NCBI GenBank assembly: GCA_015654715.1
Contig: JAATGK010000424.1
Coordinates: forward strand, 1-10,859
Reading direction: 5' to 3'
Source of the DNA: Alphaproteobacteria bacterium
Lineage (GTDB): Bacteria > Pseudomonadota > Alphaproteobacteria > Micropepsales > Micropepsaceae
DNA length: 10,859 nt
Part shown: one piece after another, positions 1 to 6,343 of the stretch
Layout: each line of letters opens with the position of its first letter
How positions within the stretch are numbered: position 1 is the stretch's first letter
The notes under the pieces: generated by a model
Database searches by the model: none
The model's input: the letters and a program-made list of their open reading frames with translations, nothing else
Told to the model about the DNA's origin: nothing
Position numbers and translations under genes: made by a program

Positions 1-1289
1 ACCTGCGCCAGCGTTCCGTTGGGGTCTTGGATCATCACGCCCAGGAACATCATCGGCAGAATAATGATCATGCTGGCCGGACCGACCAGCGCCTGGGCGT
101 CGGGCAGCGAGGCGGTGGTGGCGCCGATGCCGAGGAAGATGGCGCTGTAGGTGAGCAGGCCGCAGGCGAAATAGAGCAGCACCAGCGGCAGCATCGGCAC
201 AATCGCCTTGAGGCCGGTGACGACGATTCCCAGCGTATCGGGCGACAGCATCATGGCGATGCCCAATCCCATCGCCGTCCAGACGGTGATGGTCACCAGC
301 GCCAATCCGGTGACGCCGAGAAGCTTGCCGGTCATGATCTCATAGGGGCTGGCGCAGGACAGCAGCACTTCGATCATGCGGGTGGACTTTTCGTCGACCA
401 CGCTTTGCAACAGCAGCACGGAATCGGAAAACGCCACCATGAACAGCAGGACGGCAAGCCCCAGCGGCATCAGTTGGGCAACACGGTCCTGCCAGCTCAG
501 CTCGTGGCCTTTGGCCGGATCGACCGCCCGCAGCGCCGCATCGACGTCGAGCGTCACTTTCGCCCGCGCCTGCGGCGGCACCAAGGCTTGATTGACCTTG
601 AGGCGGAAGGCGTTGGTCAGCGCCTCGCGTATGAACGGCAGCGCTTGCTCGCTGTCGATGTTCCAATACTTGGCCTCCAGCGCCGTGCCGGGCCCAAAGC
701 CTTTGGGGATCACCACGATCGCAGCAAGACGGCTCGGCCGGCCCCAAGCGGTCACCGTGAGGGCGCCGCTGAGATAGGCGTAAGCCGCATCGCCGCGGTC
801 ATGAGCAAAATCGTCGGTCAAATCCGGCGGCGGCGGCACCACGACCACTGACGGCTTCGGCGGATCGAAGGCCGGCGCGCCCGCCTTGAGCAGCGGCGAC
901 AGCTTGGCGAAGGCCGCTTGCCAGCCGCCGCCAGCGACAAAAGCCTGGAGCGAAGCGATGCGCTCGGGGGCGGCGAACAGGCGGGCGAGGTCCGGCGCGT
1001 TGCGGCGCAGCACCAGCGCGTCGACATTGGCATGGGCGTAATCGGCCAGCGCTGACAACTCGTTTCGCGCCGACTCGCGCGCGGCGGCAGCGGCGATCGC
1101 TTCGCCATAACCGCCTTCGAGATCGACCACGGTCATCACCGTGCTGCGGGAATGCGTGGCGGTGAAGCGCGGCACCATCACCGAGATCAGCATGATCGCC
1201 GGAATCATCAGCAGCGAAATGATGAAGCCGCGCCGGGTGACGTATTTCACGAACTCTTGCAGAGCGATGATGAGCGTGCGCCGGATCAT
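1..1289 (-). CDS. ABC-2/NatB-type ABC transporter permease, C-terminus cut by window edge
   Basis: This is the membrane subunit of an ABC exporter of the NatB/ABC-2 family, working in the inner membrane with the ATPase encoded just upstream. I translated the minus strand from the ATG at 1287-1289; the frame stays open for 429 residues to the left edge, so the 3' end is missing. The N-terminus has the family's short cytosolic stretch (EFVKYVTRRGFIIS) leading into a first membrane helix at about residues 22-40. A large, presumably extracytoplasmic domain follows (about 41-270), with a Pro/Val-rich segment at 142-156. Further hydrophobic helices lie at about 272-295, 321-348, 358-378, 380-395 and 403-420. 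The family coupling motif is visible at about 297-324 (VVDEKSTRMIEVLLS, then GKLLG). The start overlaps the ATPase stop as ATGA, which implies translational coupling. Substrate is unknown; NatAB itself is a sodium exporter, but most relatives are uncharacterised. Confidence 0.88.
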   Translation of the reverse strand, partial: MIRRTLIIALQEFVKYVTRRGFIISLLMIPAIMLISVMVPRFTATHSRSTVMTVVDLEGGYGEAIAAAAARESARNELSALADYAHANVDALVLRRNAPDLARLFAAPERIASLQAFVAGGGWQAAFAKLSPLLKAGAPAFDPPKPSVVVVPPPPDLTDDFAHDRGDAAYAYLSGALTVTAWGRPSRLAAIVVIPKGFGPGTALEAKYWNIDSEQALPFIREALTNAFRLKVNQALVPPQARAKVTLDVDAALRAVDPAKGHELSWQDRVAQLMPLGLAVLLFMVAFSDSVLLLQSVVDEKSTRMIEVLLSCASPYEIMTGKLLGVTGLALVTITVWTAMGLGIAMMLSPDTLGIVVTGLKAIVPMLPLVLLYFACGLLTYSAIFLGIGATTASLPDAQALVGPASMIIILPMMFLGVMIQDPNGTLAQ

Positions 1290-2200
1290 GCCGCCGCCCT
1301 TTCCACCACGGCCACGAACACTTCGTGCAAGGACGGCGGATTGAGATCGAAATAATCCGGCGCCACGCCGTGTTCGAAACAGGCCTTGAGCAACGCCCGG
1401 CCGTCGGCGCCTTCTTTCAATTCGACAATCCAACGCGAAGCGCCCGGATGCGGCGGCGTGACCTGCGCCACACCCGCCACGGCCGCCAAGAACGAAAGAT
1501 CGGCATCGGCGCCGATCTGGGCCCGGCGCGGCAGCAGCCGCTGCGCCTCCTCAAGGCTGCCTTCGAACCGCTTCTTGCCTTTCACCAAGATGACGAGGCG
1601 GTCGCAGAGCCGTTCGGCATGTTCCATGGTGTGGGTGGAGAACAGGATCGTTTTGCCCTCGTGCGCCAGTTCGACCAGGAATTCCTGCAAGTCGTTCTGG
1701 TTGACCGGATCGAGCCCGGCGAAAGGCTCGTCAAGAATGACAAAATCAGGATCGTGGGCCACAGCGGCCAGGAGCTGCACCTTCTGCGCCATGCCTTTCG
1801 ACAGACCCTCCACCCGGACACGGGCAAAGGCGCCGAGGCCGAACCGCTCGAGCAGCGCTCGCGCCCGGCGCAGCGCTTCACGCCGCGGCACGCCCTTCAA
1901 GGCAGCGATATACGCGATGGCTTCGTCGGCCCGGGCGCGGCGGTAAAGCCCGCGTTCTTCAGGCAGATAGCCGATGCGCGGCCGCGTCGTGCCGACCGCC
2001 CCGCCAAGCACGCGCACCTCGCCGGCGTCCGGGGCATAAAGCCCGAGCAAGAGGCGCAAGGTGGTGGTCTTGCCGGCGCCGTTAGGGCCGAGAAAGCCGA
2101 GAATGCCGCCTTTGGGCAGTGCGAGATCGAGGCCATCGACAGCGGTGAAGTCGCCGAAACGCTTGCTGACGCCCTTCAGTTCGACCGCCCACTCCGCCAT
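1286..2200 (-). CDS. NatA-type ABC transporter ATP-binding protein
   Basis: This 304-residue protein is the cytosolic ATPase that powers the adjacent permease. The nucleotide-binding domain is complete: Walker A GPNGAGKTT (38-46), a YLPEERGLY stretch in the Q-loop region (78-86) as is usual in NatA-like proteins, signature LSKGM (133-137), Walker B VILDEP (154-159), D-loop AGLD and H-loop histidine 190 in LFSTHTMEHAE. The part after about residue 210 resembles the C-terminal DUF4162 extension of NatA-type ATPases. The ATG at 2198-2200 is preceded by a GGAGGG ribosome binding site about 6-8 bases away, which supports this start. It lies 60 bases downstream of the DmeF-like gene on the same strand, so one transcript is possible, and its stop overlaps the permease start. 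The fold and role are secure; the cargo is not. Confidence 0.93.
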   Translation of the reverse strand: MAEWAVELKGVSKRFGDFTAVDGLDLALPKGGILGFLGPNGAGKTTTLRLLLGLYAPDAGEVRVLGGAVGTTRPRIGYLPEERGLYRRARADEAIAYIAALKGVPRREALRRARALLERFGLGAFARVRVEGLSKGMAQKVQLLAAVAHDPDFVILDEPFAGLDPVNQNDLQEFLVELAHEGKTILFSTHTMEHAERLCDRLVILVKGKKRFEGSLEEAQRLLPRRAQIGADADLSFLAAVAGVAQVTPPHPGASRWIVELKEGADGRALLKACFEHGVAPDYFDLNPPSLHEVFVAVVERAAA

Positions 2201-2260
2201 GAAATGCCCTCCGCCCGCCTAGGGCAGCAAACAGAGCTGTAGCGGCGGCGTCAAGATGGC

Positions 2261-3244
2261 TTAAACCGGCTGGGCGCAGTCCTCGCATACCGCCAGCTCG
2301 ACGGTGATGTGGCTGAGGCTGGGATAACGTTCGATCAGCAGCGCCTTGAGGTGCTCGCCATCGGTCGCCTCGCCCGCCACCGAGACGATCAGGCCATGAT
2401 GGCCGGGGCCGAGCCGCCACAGATGCAAGTCGAACACCTTGCCGTGCAATTCGTGCTCGACCGTGTCGCGGATGGCCTTGGCCATGGCCGGATCGTCCTC
2501 GGCATCGAGCAGCACCAGGGCGCTGTCGCGGACGAGCGTGATCGCCCAACTGGCGATCAGAATCGCGCCGAGCACGCCGACCAAAGGATCGGCCCAGGAA
2601 ATCGCGAACAGCATGCCGGAGGCGAGCGCAATGATGGCAAGCACCGACGTGGCGGCATCAGCGACCACATGCAGATAAGCGGCACGCAGATTGTTGTCGC
2701 GAAGGAACTTGTCGTGGCCGTCGTCATGAGGATGGTCATGATCGTGATGGTGGTCATGATCGTGGTCATGACCATGATGGTGGGGGCCTTCATGCAGGAT
2801 CGCGGCCGACACGATATTCACCAAGAGGCCGATCATGGCGATGATGAGCGCCTCGCCGTAAGCCACCGTCACCGGTTCGAACAGGCGCCGCAACGATTCG
2901 ATCGCCACCCCGATCGACAACAGACCAAGCACGATGGCGCTGGCGAAGGCGGCAAGATCGCCGAATTTGCCCGAGCCGAAGGAGAAGCGGCGATCCTGAG
3001 CATGGCGGCGCGCCATCCAATAAGCGCCGGCGGCCAGTCCCAACGCGCCGACATGAGTCGCCATGTGGACACCGTCGGCGAGCAGCGCCATCGAGCCGAA
3101 CATCAGACCGGTGACGATTTCCACGACCATGAAGGCGGCGGTGAGGAGCGTCACCAAACGGGCGCGGGCCTCGCTTTTTTCGTGGCCCTGGCCAAGATAG
3201 ACGTGCCCGTGGGTGTAACGGGCGTGGCGATGCGCGTGGTCCAT
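2261..3244 (-). CDS. dmeF: DmeF-like cation diffusion facilitator (Co/Ni/Fe efflux)
   Basis: This 327-residue inner-membrane protein belongs to the cation diffusion facilitator family, which exports divalent metals from the cytosol by proton antiport. The N-terminus (His-rich, then HGHVYLG) and the run GSMALLADGVHMATH match DmeF, the cobalt/nickel/iron-type branch. Six membrane helices are visible between about residues 30 and 240. The transport site appears as HxxxH in helix 2 (H60, H64) and HxxxD in helix 5 (H192, D196); the second His of helix 2 replaces the Asp usual in zinc-type CzcD proteins. A loop at about 151-178 is almost all His and Asp and is a likely metal-binding segment. The C-terminal cytosolic domain (about 250-327) ends in a CEDC pair of cysteines. 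GAGG lies very close before the ATG, so the start rests mainly on N-terminal family similarity. No DmeR-type regulator gene is next to it here. Confidence 0.9.
   Translation of the reverse strand: MDHAHRHARYTHGHVYLGQGHEKSEARARLVTLLTAAFMVVEIVTGLMFGSMALLADGVHMATHVGALGLAAGAYWMARRHAQDRRFSFGSGKFGDLAAFASAIVLGLLSIGVAIESLRRLFEPVTVAYGEALIIAMIGLLVNIVSAAILHEGPHHHGHDHDHDHHHDHDHPHDDGHDKFLRDNNLRAAYLHVVADAATSVLAIIALASGMLFAISWADPLVGVLGAILIASWAITLVRDSALVLLDAEDDPAMAKAIRDTVEHELHGKVFDLHLWRLGPGHHGLIVSVAGEATDGEHLKALLIERYPSLSHITVELAVCEDCAQPV
2705..2795. repeat. Imperfect His/Asp-codon repeat tract inside the metal exporter
   Basis: The DNA encoding the His-rich loop is a low-complexity run of imperfect repeats built on ATG/GTG/ATC units, for example catgatcgtgatggtggtca on the plus strand. 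Read on the minus strand it gives alternating CAT/CAC and GAC/GAT codons. Such tracts can change length by replication slippage while keeping frame, which would alter the metal-binding loop. Edges are approximate. Confidence 0.6.
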
Positions 3245-3310
3245 GGCCTCAGAATAGGACGGTGCCCCGAAAATACAAATGGATCTGAAGAAACAGGCGT
3301 TCTGACGCGA

Positions 3311-3385
3311 TCATCCTTCGAGGTGCCCTTTGGCCCTGAGGAGCTTTCACAGCTCGAAGGGCGAGGGCCAAAGGGCTCGGGATGA
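3311..3385. repeat. Long imperfect palindrome, REP-like intergenic element
   Basis: Three nested inverted-repeat levels are visible. The outer arms are TCATCC at 3311-3316 and GGATGA at 3380-3385. The middle arms are a perfect 13-base pair, GCCCTTTGGCCCT at 3325-3337 with AGGGCCAAAGGGC at 3364-3376. The inner stem is GAGCT at 3341-3345 with AGCTC at 3351-3355 around a 5-base loop. The TCATCCTTCGAG...GGATGAGG edges recall dispersed palindromic intergenic repeats of alphaproteobacterial genomes; that comparison is from memory. There is no T-tract on either side, so it does not look like a simple terminator. Confidence 0.65.
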
Positions 3386-3410
3386 GGAGGCCGTTTGAAT
3401 GCCCGCCGCC

Positions 3411-3450
3411 CAAAAGAAACGGGCCGCAGGATCTGGGAATCCCGCGGCCC
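3411..3450 (-). terminator. Probable intrinsic terminator of the fliO-fliP transcript
   Basis: Read on the minus strand, a stem GGGCCGC (3450-3444) pairs perfectly with GCGGCCC (3427-3421). A second stem of four pairs (ATCC/GGAT at 3439-3442 and 3429-3432) extends it around a short loop. The hairpin is followed by GTTTCTTTTG (3420-3411), a T-rich tract as expected for rho-independent termination. It sits about 170 bases after the fliP stop codon, in the right orientation for the fliOP arm. Read on the plus strand no T-tract follows, so it is directional. Confidence 0.65.
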
Positions 3451-3620
3451 TGCTAAAGCCGTCCAATCGATGGGGAGATCAACGGCCGCGTTCGCTGCGG
3501 CATCGGTGCTGTTGCCGCCGACGCTCGTTCTTGGCCGGATTTTTCCGATTTGTGACGATGGTGCGCAACGCGGTTTCCGGTCGCACAATCGTGGGTCGTA
3601 TTGTCTTGTATACTGACCGC

Positions 3621-4412
3621 TTAACCCGGCGGCGGGCCGTGCATGTAGCTTTCGACCAGCGAGCCCGAGATCAGGCGCCAGCCATCGACCAGCACGAAGA
3701 AGATCAGCTTGAACGGCAGCGAGATGATGACCGGCGGCAGCATCATCATGCCCATGCTCATCAGGATCGAGGCGACCGCCATGTCGATGATGAGGAAGGG
3801 AATGAAGATAAGGAATCCGATTTCAAAGGCGCGCTTCAGTTCCGAGATCATGAAGGCAGGCGCGATGGTGGTGAGCGGCACGGCCTCGGCGGTCTGCGGC
3901 GTTTTCTTGCCGCTCATGTCCATGAACAGCTTGAGGTCGGCCTGGCGGACGTGACCGAGCATGAATTTCTTCATCGGCACCGCGGCCTTGTCGAACGCCA
4001 CTTCGCTCGAAATCTGGCCGGCGACGAGCGGCTGGATGCCTTGCGCGTAAGCGTCTTTCAACGTCGGCGTCATCACGAACAAGGTGAGAAACATCGCCAG
4101 CGAGACCAGCACGGCGTTGGGCGGGCTTTGCGACAGGCCGAGCGCGGTCCTGAGCAGCGACAAGACGACGACGATGCGCACGAAGCTCGTCATCATGATG
4201 AGGATCGACGGCGCCACGCTTAAAATCGTGATCAGCGCGATGATCTGCATCATCTTGTCGGTGAAGAGCCCGCCGCCGGAGAAATCGACCGACAGGCCGC
4301 CGCCCGCTGCCGCCGAACTCGCCGCCGCCGCCGCATGGGTGGTGGCGAAGGCTGCGCCCGGCAGGGTGACGACGATGAGCGCCGCAACAACAAGAAGGAA
4401 GCGGCGGATCAT
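3621..4412 (-). CDS. fliP: Flagellar type III export gate protein FliP
   Basis: FliP is a core subunit of the flagellar export gate; in studied systems five FliP copies with FliR and FliQ form the helical pore complex at the centre of the basal body. The 263-residue product starts with a signal-peptide-like N-terminus (about 1-24), as is typical of FliP. An Ala/Gly-rich linker follows, and then the conserved block APSILIMMTSFVRIVVVLSL (67-86). A periplasmic domain spans about 120-185. The family signature PAFMISELKRAFEIGF is at 185-200, and C-terminal helices lie at about 197-219 and 225-245. The length is slightly above the usual ~245 because of the linker. Its ATG overlaps the fliO stop as ATGA, so the two are probably translationally coupled. 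It is transcribed away from flgB, with a terminator-like hairpin about 170 bases downstream. Confidence 0.97.
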   Translation of the reverse strand: MIRRFLLVVAALIVVTLPGAAFATTHAAAAASSAAAGGGLSVDFSGGGLFTDKMMQIIALITILSVAPSILIMMTSFVRIVVVLSLLRTALGLSQSPPNAVLVSLAMFLTLFVMTPTLKDAYAQGIQPLVAGQISSEVAFDKAAVPMKKFMLGHVRQADLKLFMDMSGKKTPQTAEAVPLTTIAPAFMISELKRAFEIGFLIFIPFLIIDMAVASILMSMGMMMLPPVIISLPFKLIFFVLVDGWRLISGSLVESYMHGPPPG

Positions 4413-4720
4413 GGTGCGGTTTCCGTTGCCGGTATAGGTATTGTTACCGGTGCCGGGGCCGGCGGGGTGATGCCGGTCTCGATCACCGTGGCGCCGCTGG
4501 CCGTGATCAAAACGAGATGCTCGATGCCGTCGCGGCGGATGATCGCGATCTTCTGGCGCGGCGACAGCATCAGGGTTTCGACGACGTGAATCCGGCGCGT
4601 TTTGGCGGGTTTGGCGAGACCGGGAACACCGAACTTGCGGGTCGCAAGTCCGGCAGCTCCGATCAGTCCGAGGACCAAAAGCAGCGCAGCGAAGTAGCGG
4701 GCGAAATCGAGCACATCCAT
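4409..4720 (-). CDS. fliO: Flagellar biosynthesis protein FliO
   Basis: This small protein of 103 residues fits FliO, a membrane-anchored factor that helps FliP oligomerise during export-gate assembly. It has one hydrophobic helix at about residues 7-28. A cytosolic segment follows with the family pattern RRIHVVETLMLSPRQKIAIIRRD (about 42-64) then IEHLVLI (66-72), and a Pro/Thr-rich tail. FliO is poorly conserved, but position directly before fliP and the ATGA overlap support the call. The first codon is ATG at 4718-4720; only a weak CGGGA-like ribosome binding site lies ahead of it. A TTAA-N7-TTAA box lies 25-39 bases upstream, so a CtrA-driven promoter here would give a very short leader. 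Confidence 0.9.
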   Translation of the reverse strand: MDVLDFARYFAALLLVLGLIGAAGLATRKFGVPGLAKPAKTRRIHVVETLMLSPRQKIAIIRRDGIEHLVLITASGATVIETGITPPAPAPVTIPIPATETAP

Positions 4721-4744
4721 GGCTACATCAAAATCCCGTCAAGC

Positions 4745-4759
4745 TTAACCGGGCGTTAA
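4745..4759. promoter_or_regulatory. CtrA-type binding box, fliO-proximal
   Basis: The bases read TTAA-CCGGGCG-TTAA, an exact match to the TTAA-N7-TTAA consensus of the alphaproteobacterial response regulator CtrA. The flanks extend the symmetry to CTTAAC/GTTAAG. It lies 25 bases before the fliO start. In Caulobacter class II flagellar promoters the box overlaps the -35 region, which would place the fliO transcription start at or next to its ATG. Confidence 0.75.
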
Positions 4760-4798
4760 GATGCGGATCTTTTTGCCCGGCAGCTTTTTCCCGTAGTG

Positions 4799-4813
4799 TT
4801 AATCGCGGCTTAA
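4799..4813. promoter_or_regulatory. CtrA-type binding box, flgB-proximal
   Basis: The bases read TTAA-TCGCGGC-TTAA, a second exact TTAA-N7-TTAA match, 54 bases centre to centre from the first. It ends 50 bases before the flgB ATG. If it overlaps a -35 region for rightward transcription, the start would fall near 4840, leaving a leader of about 20-25 bases. Confidence 0.75.
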
Positions 4814-4863
4814 TTTCTTCCGGGCAGCATGGTGATCGTAACGATTGGACGATCAGGCCCGCG

Positions 4864-5280
4864 ATGCAAACCGACGACGTTCCATTGCTGTCAATGCTGA
4901 AGGACCGCATGAGCTGGCTCTCGAAGCGGCAGGACCTCCTGTCGCAGAACGTGGCCAACGCCGACGTTCCCGGCTACACGCCCAGCGACTTGAAGCCAAT
5001 GGACTTCGAGCAAGCGCTGCGTTCGACCACGACCAACTCCGCCTCGGCGTCCGCACTGACGCTGACCAATCCGCGCCACATCGCGATGACGAATGCGAAT
5101 GCCGCATTCGAAACCAGTGAAACGCCCGAGGTGCAAGCGGCACCCGGCGGCAATTCGGTGTCGCTCGAATCCGAAATGATCAAGGTCGCCGACACCCAGG
5201 CGCAATATCAGGCGGCGGCGAACCTCTATGCCAAGGCAATCACGATGATGAAGGTCGCCATCGGCAGGGGCGGCGCTTGA
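4864..5280 (+). CDS. flgB: Flagellar proximal rod protein FlgB
   Basis: FlgB is a structural subunit of the proximal rod that spans the periplasm, exported by the flagellar type III apparatus. The 138-residue product shows the FlgB N-terminal block with LLSMLKDRMSWLSKRQDLLS (8-27) and QNVANADVPGYTPSDLKPMDF (28-48), including the rod-protein NVANADVPGY motif. A variable Ser/Thr/Ala-rich middle follows, then an amphipathic C-terminal region starting near VSLESEM, as usual in rod proteins. No signal peptide is present, as expected for a type III substrate. The ATG at 4864 follows an AGG a few bases upstream, and family alignment supports it. It is the first gene of the rightward arm, followed 25 bases later by flgC. 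Confidence 0.96.
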   Translation: MQTDDVPLLSMLKDRMSWLSKRQDLLSQNVANADVPGYTPSDLKPMDFEQALRSTTTNSASASALTLTNPRHIAMTNANAAFETSETPEVQAAPGGNSVSLESEMIKVADTQAQYQAAANLYAKAITMMKVAIGRGGA

Positions 5281-5305
5281 TGAACGTTAGCGCAAGGAGC
5301 TGAAG

Positions 5306-5716
5306 ATGGATTTCTCGACTTCCATGGCGGTAGCGGCCGCGGGCCTCAAGGCCCAATCGGACCGTATGAAAACGATTTCCGAGAACCTCGCCAACGCCAA
5401 TTCCGCCTCGAACACCGCGGGCGGTGATCCTTACCGGCGCAAGATTCCGACCGTCACCGCGAACTTCGATCGCGAGCTTAACGCCGAGGTCGTCAAGTCG
5501 GGCAAACCGGCGAACGACATGAGCGATTTCCATGTCCAATACGATCCCGGCAATCCGCTCGCCGACGCCAAGGGCAACGTCAAGATGCCCAACGTCAACA
5601 GCCTCGTCGAGATCATGGACATGCGCGAGGCGCAGCGTTCCTACGAAGCCGATCTCACGGTGATCGATGCCACCAAGGCGATGCTGTCGCGCACCGTCGA
5701 TCTCTTGAAGAAGTGA
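5306..5716 (+). CDS. flgC: Flagellar proximal rod protein FlgC
   Basis: FlgC is a second proximal rod subunit that assembles next to FlgB and FliE. The 136-residue product has the flagellar rod N-terminal motif (AVAAAGLKAQSDRMKTISEN then LANANS) and the FlgC C-terminal signature VEIMDMREAQRSYEADLTVI followed by DATKAMLSRTVDLLKK. The length matches the family. A strong AAGGAG ribosome binding site lies six bases before the ATG. It is placed between flgB and fliE, eight bases before the latter, consistent with a single transcript. Confidence 0.97.
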   Translation: MDFSTSMAVAAAGLKAQSDRMKTISENLANANSASNTAGGDPYRRKIPTVTANFDRELNAEVVKSGKPANDMSDFHVQYDPGNPLADAKGNVKMPNVNSLVEIMDMREAQRSYEADLTVIDATKAMLSRTVDLLKK

Positions 5717-5724
5717 GCTAGCCC

Positions 5725-6048
5725 ATGGCCGTCCTTCCCGCCGCCGCAGCAGCCGCCTACCAGTCGATCGCCAGTATGGGCACCAGCGCGACACCTACCG
5801 CCGCAGGCGCGGGGCTCAGCGAAACCGGTGCCGGCGGCTTCGGCGACTTCCTGTCCGATGCGATGAAAGACGCGGTCTCGACCATGAAAAAGGGCGAACA
5901 GGCGGCCGGTGCGCATCTGGCCGGCAAGGCCGACATCGTCGACGTCGTCAACGCCGTGAACAAGGCGGAAATAACTCTCGATACGGTGGTCGCCGTCCGC
6001 GACAAGGTCGTTGCCGCCTATCAATCCATCATGAACATGCCGATTTAG
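5725..6048 (+). CDS. fliE: Flagellar hook-basal body protein FliE
   Basis: FliE links the membrane-embedded MS ring and export gate to the rod. The 107-residue product is hydrophilic and has no signal peptide. The conserved half is C-terminal: FGDFLSDAMKDAVSTMKKGE, then ADIVDVVNAVNKAEITLDTV and VRDKVVAAYQSIMNMPI, the usual FliE ending. The N-terminal 35 residues are Ala/Gly/Thr-rich and variable, as in the family. The ATG follows the flgC stop by eight bases, with only a weak GTGAG-like ribosome binding site, so coupling to flgC translation is plausible. fliQ starts ten bases later. Confidence 0.95.
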   Translation: MAVLPAAAAAAYQSIASMGTSATPTAAGAGLSETGAGGFGDFLSDAMKDAVSTMKKGEQAAGAHLAGKADIVDVVNAVNKAEITLDTVVAVRDKVVAAYQSIMNMPI

Positions 6049-6058
6049 CGGGTAAAAT

Positions 6059-6322
6059 ATGTCTGGTCCCGACGCCATCGATTTTGCACGGTCGTCCATT
6101 TACGTGCTGCTCGAAATCATCGCTCCGACGATGTTGACCGCGCTCGTCGTCGGTCTTGCCATCGGTTTGTTGCAGGCTTTGACGCAGATCCAGGAAGCGA
6201 CCCTGGTGTTCGTGCCTAAGATCATCGCCATTTTCGTGGTGCTGCTGATTTCGCTGCCGTTCTGCGGCGCGGCGATGGGCGGACTGATGACCGACATTGC
6301 ACAGCGTATCTCCGCCTATTAA
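6059..6322 (+). CDS. fliQ: Flagellar export gate protein FliQ
   Basis: FliQ is the small export-gate subunit that packs in several copies around the FliP-FliR pore in the inner membrane. The 87-residue length and two hydrophobic helices (about 15-40 and 50-75) are typical. The central family motif LLQALTQIQEATLVFVPKI (36-54) is intact. The leader GCGGGTAAAAT before the ATG gives only a weak ribosome binding site. The order fliE-fliQ-fliR-flhB places it with the other gate genes. Confidence 0.97.
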   Translation: MSGPDAIDFARSSIYVLLEIIAPTMLTALVVGLAIGLLQALTQIQEATLVFVPKIIAIFVVLLISLPFCGAAMGGLMTDIAQRISAY

Positions 6323-6343
6323 CCTTACCGGAGTAAAGCGGCG

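Larger units (their letters stand above)
3245..3620. other. Gene-free interval between fliP 3' end and dmeF 5' end
   Basis: About 376 bases carry no convincing gene. From right to left: 3451-3620 is the stretch just after the fliP stop on the minus strand and shows no family-like protein; 3411-3450 is a hairpin that fits a fliOP terminator; 3311-3385 is a long imperfect palindrome; and 3245-3310 is the leader before dmeF. Short frames exist on both strands but have no recognisable domain and no good ribosome binding site. I could not pick out a convincing promoter for dmeF. Confidence 0.6.
4721..4863. promoter_or_regulatory. Divergent flagellar promoter region (fliOP / flgB operon)
   Basis: These 143 bases separate the two oppositely transcribed flagellar arms and so must carry the start signals of both. 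The stretch is locally richer in A and T than the genes around it and holds two CtrA-type boxes. No clear sigma-54 element of the TGGCAC-N5-TTGC type and no strong sigma-70 pair was seen. Exact transcription starts cannot be placed from sequence alone. Confidence 0.8.

Noticed and set aside
27..851. Plus-strand open frame of 274 codons opposite the permease gene
   Set aside because: It is rich in His, Gln, Arg and Asp with no domain, and lies antisense to a clearly recognisable ABC permease; it reflects GC-rich codon bias.
2206..2225. GCCCT/AGGGC inverted repeat between dmeF and the ATPase gene as a terminator
   Set aside because: The stem is only five pairs with a ten-base loop, lacks a T-tract and overlaps the ATPase ribosome binding site.
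1325..2242. Plus-strand open frame of 305 codons opposite the ABC ATPase
   Set aside because: The minus strand carries every ABC motif in order; the plus frame has no family features.
2309..3385. Plus-strand open frame of 358 codons opposite the metal exporter
   Set aside because: It mirrors the His/Asp repeat tract as Met/Val runs and has no plausible fold; the CDF protein on the other strand is unmistakable.
3151..3588. Minus-strand open frame of 145 codons spanning the repeat, the terminator and the dmeF start
   Set aside because: It reads through the palindrome and hairpin, has no recognisable domain or ribosome binding site and overlaps the dmeF N-terminus out of frame.
3586..3614. TATACT at 3609-3614 as the -10 element of a rightward promoter
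   Set aside because: No TTGACA-like element lies 16-18 bases upstream, and nothing downstream on the plus strand is a gene.
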